Source: an uncultured Gammaproteobacteria bacterium (GTDB lineage Bacteria; Pseudomonadota; Gammaproteobacteria; GCA-001735895). From it: a stretch of DNA of 44,102 nt. The notes under the pieces were generated by a model. The model saw nothing but the letters and a program-made list of their open reading frames with translations. It did not search any database and was not told the DNA's origin. The DNA lies in assembly GCA_947259485.1 (NCBI GenBank), contig CAMYLU010000026.1:1-44102 (forward strand). The letters run 5' to 3'. The translations under genes were made by a program, and so were the position numbers. Positions 13,880 to 24,061 of this stretch are shown here, one piece after another (the stretch's first letter is position 1; each line of letters opens with the position of its first letter).

Positions 13880-14557
13880 ATGTTCGCGCCGAAATTCTTC
13901 GACTTTTACCAGGCACTGGCGAAAAATAACAATCGAGACTGGTTTAACGAACATAAACCGGATTATCAGCAGGCGGTGGCGCAGCCGATGTGTGCTTTCA
14001 TCGATGCCATGGCGCCCCGGCTTAAGAAGATTTCACCGCATTTTATTGCCGATTCGCGCCCGCATGGCGGTTCGATGTTTCGCATTTACCGCGATGTGCG
14101 TTTTTCCAAGGACAAACGCCCCTACAAACTGCACGCGGCCTGTCAGTTTCGCCATGAACTCGGCAAGGACGCGCATACGGTGGGTTTCTACGTGCATATT
14201 TCGACCGAGGAAGCCGTGTTTGGTGGCGGAATCTGGCTGCCGCCCAATGACGAGCTCCAGAAAATTCGCAACACCATCGTCGATAACCCGCACGCCTGGC
14301 GGCAGATCAAGTCGAGTCGCACGGTGAAGAAATACTTCGGCGGTATTGGCGGCGACGGTTTGAAGCGCCCGCCGCGCGGTTTCGATGCCGAGCATGAGCA
14401 CATCGAGGATCTCAAGCGTAAAAGTTTTTTCCTGATGCGCCGCGAGCCGCCCGAAATCATTCTCGATGACGGTTTCGTGGGCGAGGTGGAAAAAACCTTC
14501 CGGGCCGCCAAGCCGCTGATGGAATATATCTGCTACGCACAGGACATCGAGATCTGA
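13880..14557 (+). CDS. DUF2461 family protein
   Basis: The 225-residue cytoplasmic protein matches the DUF2461/TIGR02453 family. It has FFDFYQALAKNNNRDWFNEHKPDY at the N-terminus, MFRIYRDVRFSKDKRPYK near 72-89, and GFYVHISTEEAVFGGGIWLP near 108-127. These are the most conserved family segments. Members occur widely in bacteria and in some fungi; no biochemical function is established that I know of. The length is as usual for the family. It is separated from the efflux genes by 162 bases with no noticeable structure. Confidence 0.9.
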   Translation: MFAPKFFDFYQALAKNNNRDWFNEHKPDYQQAVAQPMCAFIDAMAPRLKKISPHFIADSRPHGGSMFRIYRDVRFSKDKRPYKLHAACQFRHELGKDAHTVGFYVHISTEEAVFGGGIWLPPNDELQKIRNTIVDNPHAWRQIKSSRTVKKYFGGIGGDGLKRPPRGFDAEHEHIEDLKRKSFFLMRREPPEIILDDGFVGEVEKTFRAAKPLMEYICYAQDIEI

Positions 14558-14719
14558 TTTTTTCCCGTCGCCCGCACTTAATGTGCCGGTGTCGATCGAT
14601 ATTACTAAGAAATCAATCGAAACTGACCCGCTTGATTCGCAAAAGCAAATGAAATCGCCATTTACGTGGACCCATGATAGGTTACGTGTTCCTGTTGTTA
14701 TGGATCCGGCCGGGTTTTC

Positions 14720-15826
14720 ATGGATAAACCGCGAAAAAATTGGCGCCGCGTATGCCTCGATCGTTTGCTACCAATCCCGGGTTTGGTGGTTTTGCTCTGG
14801 GGCGCGGTGGCAATTGCGCAACAGGGCGGGCCGCTGGTGCTGGTCAGTTCGACGGAGCAGGTTACGCTATTCGAAGAAGTGCCGCTGACCGGCACCGTTA
14901 TTTCGCCGCGTATCGCCGAACTCTCGACCGAGGTCAGCGGCATCGTCGCGACGATGAAAGTTGAAATCGGCGATCGGGTACAGGCCGGCGATGAGATTCT
15001 GCATCTCAATTCCGAGCTGGAATCACTGACGCTGGCGGCGGCTCGCGCCAACACCGAACGCGCCAAGTGGGAACTGGAGGATGCCAAGCGGCGCTTGAAG
15101 GATGCCAGGGCGCTGGGCAAAGTTCAGAGCCTATCGGCCTCTGAAGTCGAATCGTTGGCCGCGGAAGTTCGCATCGACGGCGCGGAGTTGGCGCGTTCCC
15201 GGGCCGAGGAGAAACGCGAGGGGGCGCGGCTGAAACGGCACAAATTGAAAGCGCCGTTCGCCGGCCTCATCAGCCGCCAGCTGGTCGAGCAGGGCGAATG
15301 GATTCAACCGGGTCAGGCGGTGGTCGAACTGGTGGCGCTCGACGGTTTGCGTGTCGATTTCCAGGTGCCCCAGTCCGTTTATCCCAAGCTGGATAAAAAT
15401 TCCAGCCTTCAGATCAAGCTGAACGCCATACCCGGGGGAAATTTTGCTGGCAAGATCGAGACCATCGTACCGGTAACGGATCCCGTCAGCCGAACCTTTT
15501 TGCTGCGCGCGGCTCTGATTGATAGCAAGGTTAAACTGGCGCCCGGCATGTCGGCCAGCGCGATGCTGCGGCTCGATACCCGCAAGCAGGGTGTTGTGGT
15601 TCACCGCGATGCATTGATCCGCTACCCGGACGGCCGCATCACGGTCTGGGTTATCATCCAGGATGGCGACCAAACCCTGGTAACGGAGCTCCCGGTGGAA
15701 ACCGGGCTGACTTTTAACGGCAAGGTTGCCGTAACCGGCGGACTGGCACCGAATACCCTGGTTGTGGTGCAGGGCAACGAGGCGCTGCGCGACCGGCAAC
15801 AGGTGAATGTTCGTCATGCTGATTAG
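14720..15826 (+). CDS. RND efflux periplasmic adaptor (membrane fusion protein)
   Basis: The 368-residue protein has an N-terminal hydrophobic signal/anchor (about residues 16-33). A lipoyl-like half-domain follows (VSGIVATMKVEIGDRVQAGDEIL), then an alpha-helical hairpin rich in A, R and E (about 95-165), the second lipoyl half (KAPFAGLISRQLVEQGEWIQPGQ) and a beta-barrel domain. This is the HlyD/AcrA-type adaptor layout. It should bridge the RND pump encoded next to an outer-membrane channel, which is not in the window. No lipobox is seen. The stop codon TAG coincides with the TA target of a 178-bp inserted element. Confidence 0.9.
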   Translation: MDKPRKNWRRVCLDRLLPIPGLVVLLWGAVAIAQQGGPLVLVSSTEQVTLFEEVPLTGTVISPRIAELSTEVSGIVATMKVEIGDRVQAGDEILHLNSELESLTLAAARANTERAKWELEDAKRRLKDARALGKVQSLSASEVESLAAEVRIDGAELARSRAEEKREGARLKRHKLKAPFAGLISRQLVEQGEWIQPGQAVVELVALDGLRVDFQVPQSVYPKLDKNSSLQIKLNAIPGGNFAGKIETIVPVTDPVSRTFLLRAALIDSKVKLAPGMSASAMLRLDTRKQGVVVHRDALIRYPDGRITVWVIIQDGDQTLVTELPVETGLTFNGKVAVTGGLAPNTLVVVQGNEALRDRQQVNVRHAD

Positions 15827-16005
15827 CCTGCATATGTCACCGATTTCCTACTGCGGCCGCCGCAAAGCGCACTATGGCGGGCCGTACTCCCGACGGTCCG
15901 CTCGACGTAGCGTAAACTACGCCATCGCGGACCTTTGGTCCGTGCGACCCGCCACAGCGTCTTATCGGCGACCTCGTGACGTAAAACGGTGGCATATGCA
16001 GGCTA
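15824..16005. mobile_element. MITE-like palindromic insertion with TA target duplication
   Basis: The 178-bp segment at 15826-16003 begins GCCTGCATATGTCACCG and ends with the near-perfect inverse CGGTGGCATATGCAGGC. It is flanked on both sides by TA (15824-15825 and 16004-16005). The inside is a long imperfect palindrome with the central hairpin CGTAGCGTAAACTACG. It encodes nothing credible. TA duplication plus terminal inverted repeats fits a non-autonomous IS630/Tc1-mariner-type element. Removing it would leave the adaptor stop about 14 bases before the RND start, a normal operon spacing. Confidence 0.8.
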
Positions 16006-16023
16006 GGATCCCGGGATAATGTG

Positions 16024-19000
16024 ATGTTCGAGGCAATGGTCAGGCACGGTATCTTGATCGCCGTGGGCACGCTTATCGTCGCCTTGCTCGGTATCGTCGC
16101 CGCGCTGAAGATCCCGGTGCAAATGATTCCCGATCTCGAGGTGCGCACGATCTCGATTCGCACCAGCTGGCCGGGCGCGACCCCGCAGGACGTCGAAAAG
16201 GAGATTCTGATCGAACAGGAAGAGCACTTGCGCAGTGTGCGCGGCCTGCAACGCATCGTCTCCTCCGCATCCTTCGGCCGCGCCTGGATCGAACTGGAAT
16301 TTCCATTCGGGATTAACCTGAACCAGACCCTGATCGATGTCCTCAATGCGCTGAATCGAGTGGCATCCTATCCCAACAATGTCAACGAACCACGCGTCTA
16401 CGCGACATCGTTTTCCGCTAATTCGTTCATGTATTTTCGGGTCACGTCCCTGCCGGGCAATCCGCGTAATCTCGACATGGTGCCGATGCAAGACTTTATC
16501 AGCGACCACGTGGCTTCGCGCATGGAAACGGTGCCCGGCGTGTCGAGTGTCGCGGTATACGGCGGCGCCGAACGGCAAATCCAGATTCGCGTCGATCCGG
16601 TGCGACTCGCCGAACGCAACCTGACCATGTCGCAGATCCGGCGCGCGATACAACTACGCAATCGAGATATATCGGGAGGCGAAATCGAATCCGGCAAAAG
16701 GCGCTACCTGTTGCGCACTATCGGCCGCTTTCGCGATGTCGAGGATTTGCGCGAAGTCATTATTGATCACAGTGGCGACGCCTTGATTCGGCTGAGCGAA
16801 ATTGCCGACGTGAGCCTCGGCCACTTCGAAATCAACCGCTATTCGTTCACCAACGGCAGCCCGACGATTGGCATGTCGGTGCGACGCCAGGCCGGCTCCA
16901 ACGTGATCGACATCAAGCGGGCGATGATGCCGCAGGTCGATGCGATTAACGAAGAAGTGCTCAAACCGGCCGGCATGCAAATGTTCCTGGTCGCCGACGA
17001 CGTGGGTTACGTTGAAGCCTCGATCCACAATGTCTGGACCAATTTGGCGATCGGTGCCGTGCTGGCCAGCATTGTCATGTTCCTGTTTCTTCGCACCGGC
17101 AAAGCGACATTGCTTGGCGTCATGGGCATTCCCATTTGCACTATCGCCGCGTTCATGGGATTGATTCTCGCCGGGCGCACGATTAACGTCATTTCGTTGG
17201 CCGGAGTCGCCTTTGCGATTGGCATGACGCTCGACAACAGTATCGTCGTGCTCGAGAGTATCGAGCATTCCTGGCGCAGTGGGCTCGATCGCTGGAAGGC
17301 CGCTGTCGACGGCGTGCGTAAGGTTTGGCCCGCGGTGCTGGCGTCGACCCTGACCACGGTACTGGTGTTCGTGCCGATCGCGTTTATCGCTGAAGAGGCT
17401 GGACAATTGTATTCCGACGTGGCGATCGCGATTTCGGCGTCGATCATCGCTTCAATGCTGGTGGCAATAGCAGTCATCCCCGCGGCCTCGGTGCACGTCT
17501 TTGGTGGTGACAACGGTGAGCGTAAAACCGCCGTGGCAGGCTGGCGGGATTTTATCATTCACAGGGTCGACTGGATGATCGGCTCACGCATGCGTCAACT
17601 CGGCGTCATTGCAGTGGTGGTCGGCGTGTGCGGCGCCATCATCGTTTACTTAACGCCACCGGCGGAGTACCTTCCCGAGGGTGAGGAGCCGAAGATGTTT
17701 GCCAGCATGAGTCCGCCCACCGGTTACAACCTCGAAACCATGGTGGCTATCGGTGACGAAATTCAGGATTATTTATTGCCTTTCCTGGAGCACGAACCGG
17801 ACCAGTTTCAACGCGGTGAAACCGAGATGCCGGCGATGGCTTATTTCAACCTGAGCGTGCAGGCCACCCGCCTGCGTATCATTGCCCAGCCCAAGGACCC
17901 AAACGCTATCAAATCACTGATGGACGCCATCGACCGCAAGTTTCGCAGTTATGTCGGGATGCGTTCATTTGTTGCCCGTGGCTCGATCATCACCAGCAAT
18001 AGTGGCGGCACGCGCAGCATCAATCTCGATATTTCCGGGCCCGCGCTGCAAAGCATTTACCAGGTTGCCGCGCTGACCGAATCCCGCACGCGCGAGGTGT
18101 TCGATAAACCGCGCATCAGATCGAGCCCGTCGTCGCTGACGCTGTCGCAACCGCTGGTCGAAATCAGGCCTTACTGGGAACGCCTGGCGCAAACCGGGCT
18201 AACCAATTCAGATATGGGATTTACCGTGGCCGCGTTAACCGACGGCGCGTTCGTCGATGAATTTTTTATCGATGATGACAAGATCGATATTTACCTGTTC
18301 AGCAGCGCCGGCAGCGACACCGCGCTGGGAACCCTGCACCAGTTACCGGTTTATACGCCGGCGAAAGCGGTGGTCCCACTCGCCTCGCTCGCCGAGATCG
18401 TCGAGTCGGTCGACACCAGCGATATCCGCCGTGTAGACGGCAAGCGCACGGTCACCCTGAGTATCATTCCGCCGGAGAAGATTGCGCTCGAAACCGGGCT
18501 GGATATTGTCAAGCGAGACATCGTTCAATATCTGCAGGATAGCGGTGCTATCCCCAGCAATATCAAGATTCGAATCTCGGGGGCCACCGACCAGTTACAG
18601 AACACCCGCGAGTCCCTGAGCGCGAACTACCTGGTCGCCCTGTTCATTATTTTCCTGATACTGGTTGCGATCCTGTCTCACTGGGGATATCCGTTGTTGA
18701 TCATGACCACTATTCCGTTCGGAATTGCGTCGGGCATCGTCGGGCTCTGGTTCATGAACCAGGTCGGCGCATGGCTACCGGCAATCGGTTTCCCGGCGAT
18801 AAGCCAGTCGTTTGATATGATCACGATGCTGGGATTTCTGATTCTGATGGGTACCGTGGTCAACAATCCGATACTGATCGTGCACCAGGCCATGGTTAAC
18901 TTTCGTGAACTCGGTATGGCGGCACGGCAGGCCGTGCATGAGGCGGTCGCGATCCGCTTACGGCCCATCGCGATGACGACCTTGACGACGGTATGCGGGC

Positions 19001-19188
19001 TCGCGCCGCTGGTATTGATCCCGGGTGAAGGCACCGAGCTGTATCGCGGCCTGGGCGTTATCGTGCTGTTTGGACTGGTCGGCACCGCGATCGTCACGCT
19101 GACCTTTCTGCCCGCGCTGATCATGGCGGCGCTGAGTTTTAGCCGCGCCGCCAAACCCGTTTCGACCGTTGCCGATTCGAGTCATTAA
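16024..19188 (+). CDS. RND-family efflux permease
   Basis: The 1,054-residue inner-membrane transporter has the RND duplication: TM1, a large periplasmic loop (about 35-330), TM2-6, a second loop (about 545-855) and TM8-12. Recognisable parts are the N-terminus with AALKIPVQMIPDLEV, the porter-domain pattern SWPGATPQDVEKEI, and GMTLDNSIVVLESIEH in TM4. The proton-relay pair that is Asp-Asp in AcrB reads Asp-Asn (about 404-405), and the TM10 lysine position reads Asn in TVVNNPILIV (about 947). It is not a canonical HAE1 pump, and its substrate is unknown. A GTG immediately precedes the ATG I chose. An element insertion separates it from its adaptor gene. Confidence 0.9.
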   Translation: MFEAMVRHGILIAVGTLIVALLGIVAALKIPVQMIPDLEVRTISIRTSWPGATPQDVEKEILIEQEEHLRSVRGLQRIVSSASFGRAWIELEFPFGINLNQTLIDVLNALNRVASYPNNVNEPRVYATSFSANSFMYFRVTSLPGNPRNLDMVPMQDFISDHVASRMETVPGVSSVAVYGGAERQIQIRVDPVRLAERNLTMSQIRRAIQLRNRDISGGEIESGKRRYLLRTIGRFRDVEDLREVIIDHSGDALIRLSEIADVSLGHFEINRYSFTNGSPTIGMSVRRQAGSNVIDIKRAMMPQVDAINEEVLKPAGMQMFLVADDVGYVEASIHNVWTNLAIGAVLASIVMFLFLRTGKATLLGVMGIPICTIAAFMGLILAGRTINVISLAGVAFAIGMTLDNSIVVLESIEHSWRSGLDRWKAAVDGVRKVWPAVLASTLTTVLVFVPIAFIAEEAGQLYSDVAIAISASIIASMLVAIAVIPAASVHVFGGDNGERKTAVAGWRDFIIHRVDWMIGSRMRQLGVIAVVVGVCGAIIVYLTPPAEYLPEGEEPKMFASMSPPTGYNLETMVAIGDEIQDYLLPFLEHEPDQFQRGETEMPAMAYFNLSVQATRLRIIAQPKDPNAIKSLMDAIDRKFRSYVGMRSFVARGSIITSNSGGTRSINLDISGPALQSIYQVAALTESRTREVFDKPRIRSSPSSLTLSQPLVEIRPYWERLAQTGLTNSDMGFTVAALTDGAFVDEFFIDDDKIDIYLFSSAGSDTALGTLHQLPVYTPAKAVVPLASLAEIVESVDTSDIRRVDGKRTVTLSIIPPEKIALETGLDIVKRDIVQYLQDSGAIPSNIKIRISGATDQLQNTRESLSANYLVALFIIFLILVAILSHWGYPLLIMTTIPFGIASGIVGLWFMNQVGAWLPAIGFPAISQSFDMITMLGFLILMGTVVNNPILIVHQAMVNFRELGMAARQAVHEAVAIRLRPIAMTTLTTVCGLAPLVLIPGEGTELYRGLGVIVLFGLVGTAIVTLTFLPALIMAALSFSRAAKPVSTVADSSH

Positions 19189-19271
19189 ATCCGCGACTTC
19201 GCGAAATTGGTGAGGACGAGATGGTATTTGTCGAGCAAACCGGGACCTGAGTTAAAGGCCTGAAATTCGGA

Positions 19272-21188
19272 TTAACTGATCGACTCGGAAAACTGGTTAA
19301 ACGGCACGGGCCTTGCAAAGAAGTAACCCTGAAAGTATTTACACTGGTGGGATTTCAGGTAATCGAGCTCCTCCACGGTTTCAATACCTTCGGCTACGAT
19401 TTTGAGGTTCAGCTGTTGCGCCATCACGATTATGGTATCAACGATGATCGCATGATCAGGCAAGTTTGAAACGTTTCTGACAAACGTCTGGTCGATTTTC
19501 AGTTCGTCCACCGGCAGTCGATTTAAATAGTTCAGCGAAGAATAACCGGTGCCAAAGTCATCGATAGAAAAGCTGATTCCCAGGCGCTTCAGCCGGTTCA
19601 TGGTTACGATGGTGTGTGCGATATTTGCCATTGCCAGGTTCTCGGTAATTTCGAGCTTAAGTCTTTTGGGACTGGCGTCGGTCTCGAGCAACACCTGTTT
19701 AAGGTTTTCGACAAAATTAGCGTCGCTGAACTGCCTGGGGCTGACATTCACCGCCAGTACCAGGTCGGCGTCAAGTCTCGACAAATGCTCGCAGGCAGAT
19801 CGCAAAACCCAGTCCCCGATCGGAACGATCAGGCCGGTTTGCTCGGCAATATCGATAAAAACTCCGGGTGCGACAACGCCCTGGTCGGGGTGATTCCAGC
19901 GCAGCAGGGTCTCGGCTCCCACCAGGTGGTGGTCATCGTCGTATTGCCCCTGAAAGTAAAGTTCAAACTCGTTGTTTGCGAGCGCCTGTCGCAATCCCTT
20001 CTCGATGATCCGTTGCTGATTGACTGCCTCCTGCATTTCCTGCGAAAACAGTCTTACGCTATCGCGGCCATCACTCTTTGCCCGGTACATCGCGACATCG
20101 GCATACTTGAGCAGGTCTTCGGCTGACACATTGGTCGGAAACAAAGCGATACCGATACTAATGGTTAGATGAATTTCGTTGTCCTGGATCATGAACGGTT
20201 TCGCAAACAGCGTTCGCATTTCGTCCGCGATCGTGGAGGCATGGTTGCCGGCTGCATCCTGGTCGTCCCCGACTTCCGGCAGGAGTACAACAAATTCATC
20301 GCCGCCAAGTCTTGCGATACTGTCTTCCTTGCGTAGTCGTTCGGAAATTTTCTGCGCCACCTCGACCAGTAATTCATCACCCACGGCATGACCCAGCGAA
20401 TCATTGACCGACTTGAAGCGATCCAGGTCGATGAAAAACACCGCACCAAAACGGCGATGCCGATCGGCCTTGGCCATCTCCTGGCGCAGGTTATTCAGGA
20501 ACAGCCGTCGATTGGGAAGATTGGTGAGTTCGTCGAAGTGCGCCTGCCGACGTATCGTGCGCTCGGCCATCTCGCGCTGGCGACGTCCTTCCAGTGATTC
20601 CAGGATAGTCCGATTCAAACGCTGTGCCGAAACCAGGATCATGACCATAAACAGGATCGACATGATCGTCATTTCCAGGCTGATCGCGCTTTCGACGAGG
20701 TTGAATTTTATAATAACCGGGATGAGCGCAACGAACACGAAACCGCGAACCGCGGTCGTGATCGCCGAAAGCGTGGTAATCGCCCCGGCACATATGCCGC
20801 CGATCATGAACGCCAGAAAAACCTGGTGGACCATGCTTTGCTCGGAAAAAAGTAAAATACCACCGGCACCCCAGGTTATCCCGGATGCGATGCTGGTGGT
20901 GACTGCCCTTTGGTGCCAGATATCGCTGACCAGGCTTTCGAATGGCAGTTTCCTGAACTGGTAGTACAGGAATAGACGTATCGATGACAGCAGGTTGGTT
21001 AGGCAAAACCAGGTGATAATCGTCGCTGGCTCAATAACCTCCCAAAGTACCGCCGAGAGAATAAAGCTACTCAACAGTATCGTAAACAGCGAGGTTGGCG
21101 TAGACGCGAAGATGATTCGGACCTGTTCCGATTTAACGTCGGTCAATACCTCGGATTCTGGAAAAGTTTCGATTATGGATTCGTTCAT
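19272..21188 (-). CDS. Membrane GGDEF-EAL cyclic-di-GMP enzyme
   Basis: The 638-residue protein has an N-terminal membrane region of about five to six helices (residues 30-190). A GGDEF domain follows, with intact GGDEF at 295-299 and an RxxD inhibitory site at 286-289. The EAL domain has its signature as ETL (426-428), with N481, E513, D543-D544, K564 and E600 of the catalytic set present. Both diguanylate cyclase and phosphodiesterase activity are possible; the Ala-to-Thr change in EAL is usually tolerated. Its ATG overlaps the aroE stop (ATGA), making it the last gene of hemB-aroE-GGDEF/EAL. That links second-messenger turnover to a biosynthetic operon. Confidence 0.93.
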   Translation of the reverse strand: MNESIIETFPESEVLTDVKSEQVRIIFASTPTSLFTILLSSFILSAVLWEVIEPATIITWFCLTNLLSSIRLFLYYQFRKLPFESLVSDIWHQRAVTTSIASGITWGAGGILLFSEQSMVHQVFLAFMIGGICAGAITTLSAITTAVRGFVFVALIPVIIKFNLVESAISLEMTIMSILFMVMILVSAQRLNRTILESLEGRRQREMAERTIRRQAHFDELTNLPNRRLFLNNLRQEMAKADRHRRFGAVFFIDLDRFKSVNDSLGHAVGDELLVEVAQKISERLRKEDSIARLGGDEFVVLLPEVGDDQDAAGNHASTIADEMRTLFAKPFMIQDNEIHLTISIGIALFPTNVSAEDLLKYADVAMYRAKSDGRDSVRLFSQEMQEAVNQQRIIEKGLRQALANNEFELYFQGQYDDDHHLVGAETLLRWNHPDQGVVAPGVFIDIAEQTGLIVPIGDWVLRSACEHLSRLDADLVLAVNVSPRQFSDANFVENLKQVLLETDASPKRLKLEITENLAMANIAHTIVTMNRLKRLGISFSIDDFGTGYSSLNYLNRLPVDELKIDQTFVRNVSNLPDHAIIVDTIIVMAQQLNLKIVAEGIETVEELDYLKSHQCKYFQGYFFARPVPFNQFSESIS

Positions 21189-22020
21189 GGTCGGCCCAGT
21201 GAACGAATAACATCAGCGGTGTCCGGGTGAACATTGCGCCACAACGCAAAAGCCTCTGCAGCCTGCTCCACCAGCATGCCAATCCCGTCGAAAGCTTTTG
21301 CTGCGCCGTGAGAGTGTGCCCAGTCAACAAATGCGGTTGCAGTGCTGGCGCTGTACATCATGTCATAACAGATCGAATTGGCGCCTATTACGGTATCTGG
21401 CAACGGTGGGACTTCGTTGCTGAGTCCGGCCGCGGTACCATTAATGACCAGGTCGAACTTTTCTGCTCCAAGCGCATCGTAAGCAACAGCCTCGAGGCTG
21501 CCGTGCTCACTAAAATCCCGCGCCAGTTCGATTGCCTTCTCCAGGGTACGGTTAGCAATGGTGAGACCCGCGGGTGATCGTGCGAGGATCGGGCCGAGCA
21601 CACCGCGCACCGCGCCTCCGGCGCCGAGCACGAGAACGCTTCGATCCTTGATAGCAACTTTTAAATTATCGACCAGGTCCCGAACCAGGCCGACACCGTC
21701 AGTGTTACTTCCGTCGATATCGCCACCGGGCAGAAAGGTCAGGGTGTTAACCGCCCCGGCATCTTGCGCGGCCTCGCTTTTATGGTTGCACAGCTCCCAG
21801 GCTTCGCGTTTAAATGGAACCGTCACGTTGACGCCTCTGAATCCCTGTTGCTGCAGATCACGTATTCCGGCTGCAAATGAGTTGTGCGGAAGCTCGATTG
21901 CCTGGTAGTTGATCGCTTGTCCGGTTTGCTGCGCAAAGCTGCTGTGGATTCTGGGCGACAGGCTGTGGGCGACCGGGTTACCCACCACGGCGTAGCGATC
22001 GACATGATCTGTCGATGACA

Positions 22021-22021
<1 letters not shown>
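21185..22021 (-). CDS. aroE: Shikimate dehydrogenase
   Basis: The 278-residue cytoplasmic enzyme reduces 3-dehydroshikimate with NADPH in aromatic amino acid synthesis. Family marks are VVGNPVAHSLSPRIH with the substrate-binding serines, NVTVPFK with the catalytic lysine, SNTDGVG with the catalytic aspartate, and the nucleotide-binding VLGAGGAVRGVL. Its length is standard. The start is GTG, overlapping the hemB stop by one base (TAGTG). Its own stop overlaps the next start. Translation of the three genes is therefore probably coupled. Confidence 0.97.
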
Positions 22022-23130
<1,109 letters not shown>

Positions 23131-23227
23131 TTATGAAATTCGAGCTTTTGCGACGGCCCGATGTATTGCAATAACTCTGCCCGATCCGCGCATGGAGCTG
23201 CCTTTTATTCTAGAGAATAGCTAGATG

Positions 23228-24061
23228 TCAGATATTGCGCACCAGCCAGCGCACCAGGTCAGTCCACAGGCGACTGATTTGGCGCCTGGTCGGCATAATG
23301 CCGGCATGCGGTAATTCCAGTGTTATCACCGGAACGCCAAGATAAATCCCGGCGTAGTTGCCGAGTGATCCGGGGTAGGTCCCCATCAGGTTCTTGTATA
23401 GGTGCCCGATACGCCTGGGTGCATTTTTTCGACTGGGTGCATCGTAATCAACCAGCGAGTAGGGTGCGTGCACCGCGATTACAACATCCGGCTTGAATTG
23501 TTCAATTTCCTGGTGCAGCCAGTTGGTTTCCGGCTCACTCAGTGGATAGGGTCCGGGATAGCGACGCTTGTTCCCATAGGTTTTGACTTTCCAGTAGTCG
23601 AGCGCTGCGCCATTTTGGCTATCGGGAGTAGAGAAATTACGGTTTAAATCCACACCATTGGCATTGGTGCGTTGATGCTTCCGCTGTAACGCGCCGTCAG
23701 GATTCATCAGCGGATTGATGCGCCAGTGAAAAAGCCCGGAATGATGCTTCTCTAAAGTGTGCATCCATTTAAACACGATGCTGATCGCGGCGAGTTCATC
23801 TCCGTGAGTGCCGCCAACGAGAAGAATTCGTCCCCTGGACTTGCGTTGCTTCAGCGGTGGGTATTCTTTGATCAGCAACGGTACCCCGTTCACCGAACTG
23901 TGGCCGCTCGCTGTCATCTCGAGAACTGAACATTCCTCGAAACTCACGCTGGCCAGTTTGTCGGAGATCTTTTTACATACCGCGTCCACTGTTGCGAAGG
24001 TGGCAGAGGTGCAGATAAACAGGGCACATCCCAGCAATATTGCGAGGCGATGTCTAGTCAT
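23228..24061 (-). CDS. Exported M14-family zinc carboxypeptidase (MpaA-like)
   Basis: The 277-residue protein has a signal peptide (about 1-24) and the M14 zinc-peptidase set (numbered from one codon upstream, TTG 24064): H87-x-x-E90 in GGTHGDE, R142 in DLNRNF, H199 in IAVHAPYS, and a catalytic glutamate near the C-terminus in VITLELPHAG. This resembles murein peptide amidase A and related DUF2817 enzymes that trim peptidoglycan peptides, but a signal peptide implies a periplasmic site. The start ATG at 24061 overlaps the M48 protease stop by 8 bases; a TTG one codon upstream is possible. Co-translation with the protease suggests a shared envelope-maintenance role. Confidence 0.85.
   Translation of the reverse strand: MTRHRLAILLGCALFICTSATFATVDAVCKKISDKLASVSFEECSVLEMTASGHSSVNGVPLLIKEYPPLKQRKSRGRILLVGGTHGDELAAISIVFKWMHTLEKHHSGLFHWRINPLMNPDGALQRKHQRTNANGVDLNRNFSTPDSQNGAALDYWKVKTYGNKRRYPGPYPLSEPETNWLHQEIEQFKPDVVIAVHAPYSLVDYDAPSRKNAPRRIGHLYKNLMGTYPGSLGNYAGIYLGVPVITLELPHAGIMPTRRQISRLWTDLVRWLVRNI

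Noticed and set aside
15807-16019. Plus-strand open frame of about 70 codons between the efflux genes.
   Set aside because: It lies inside the palindromic inserted element and has no coding character.
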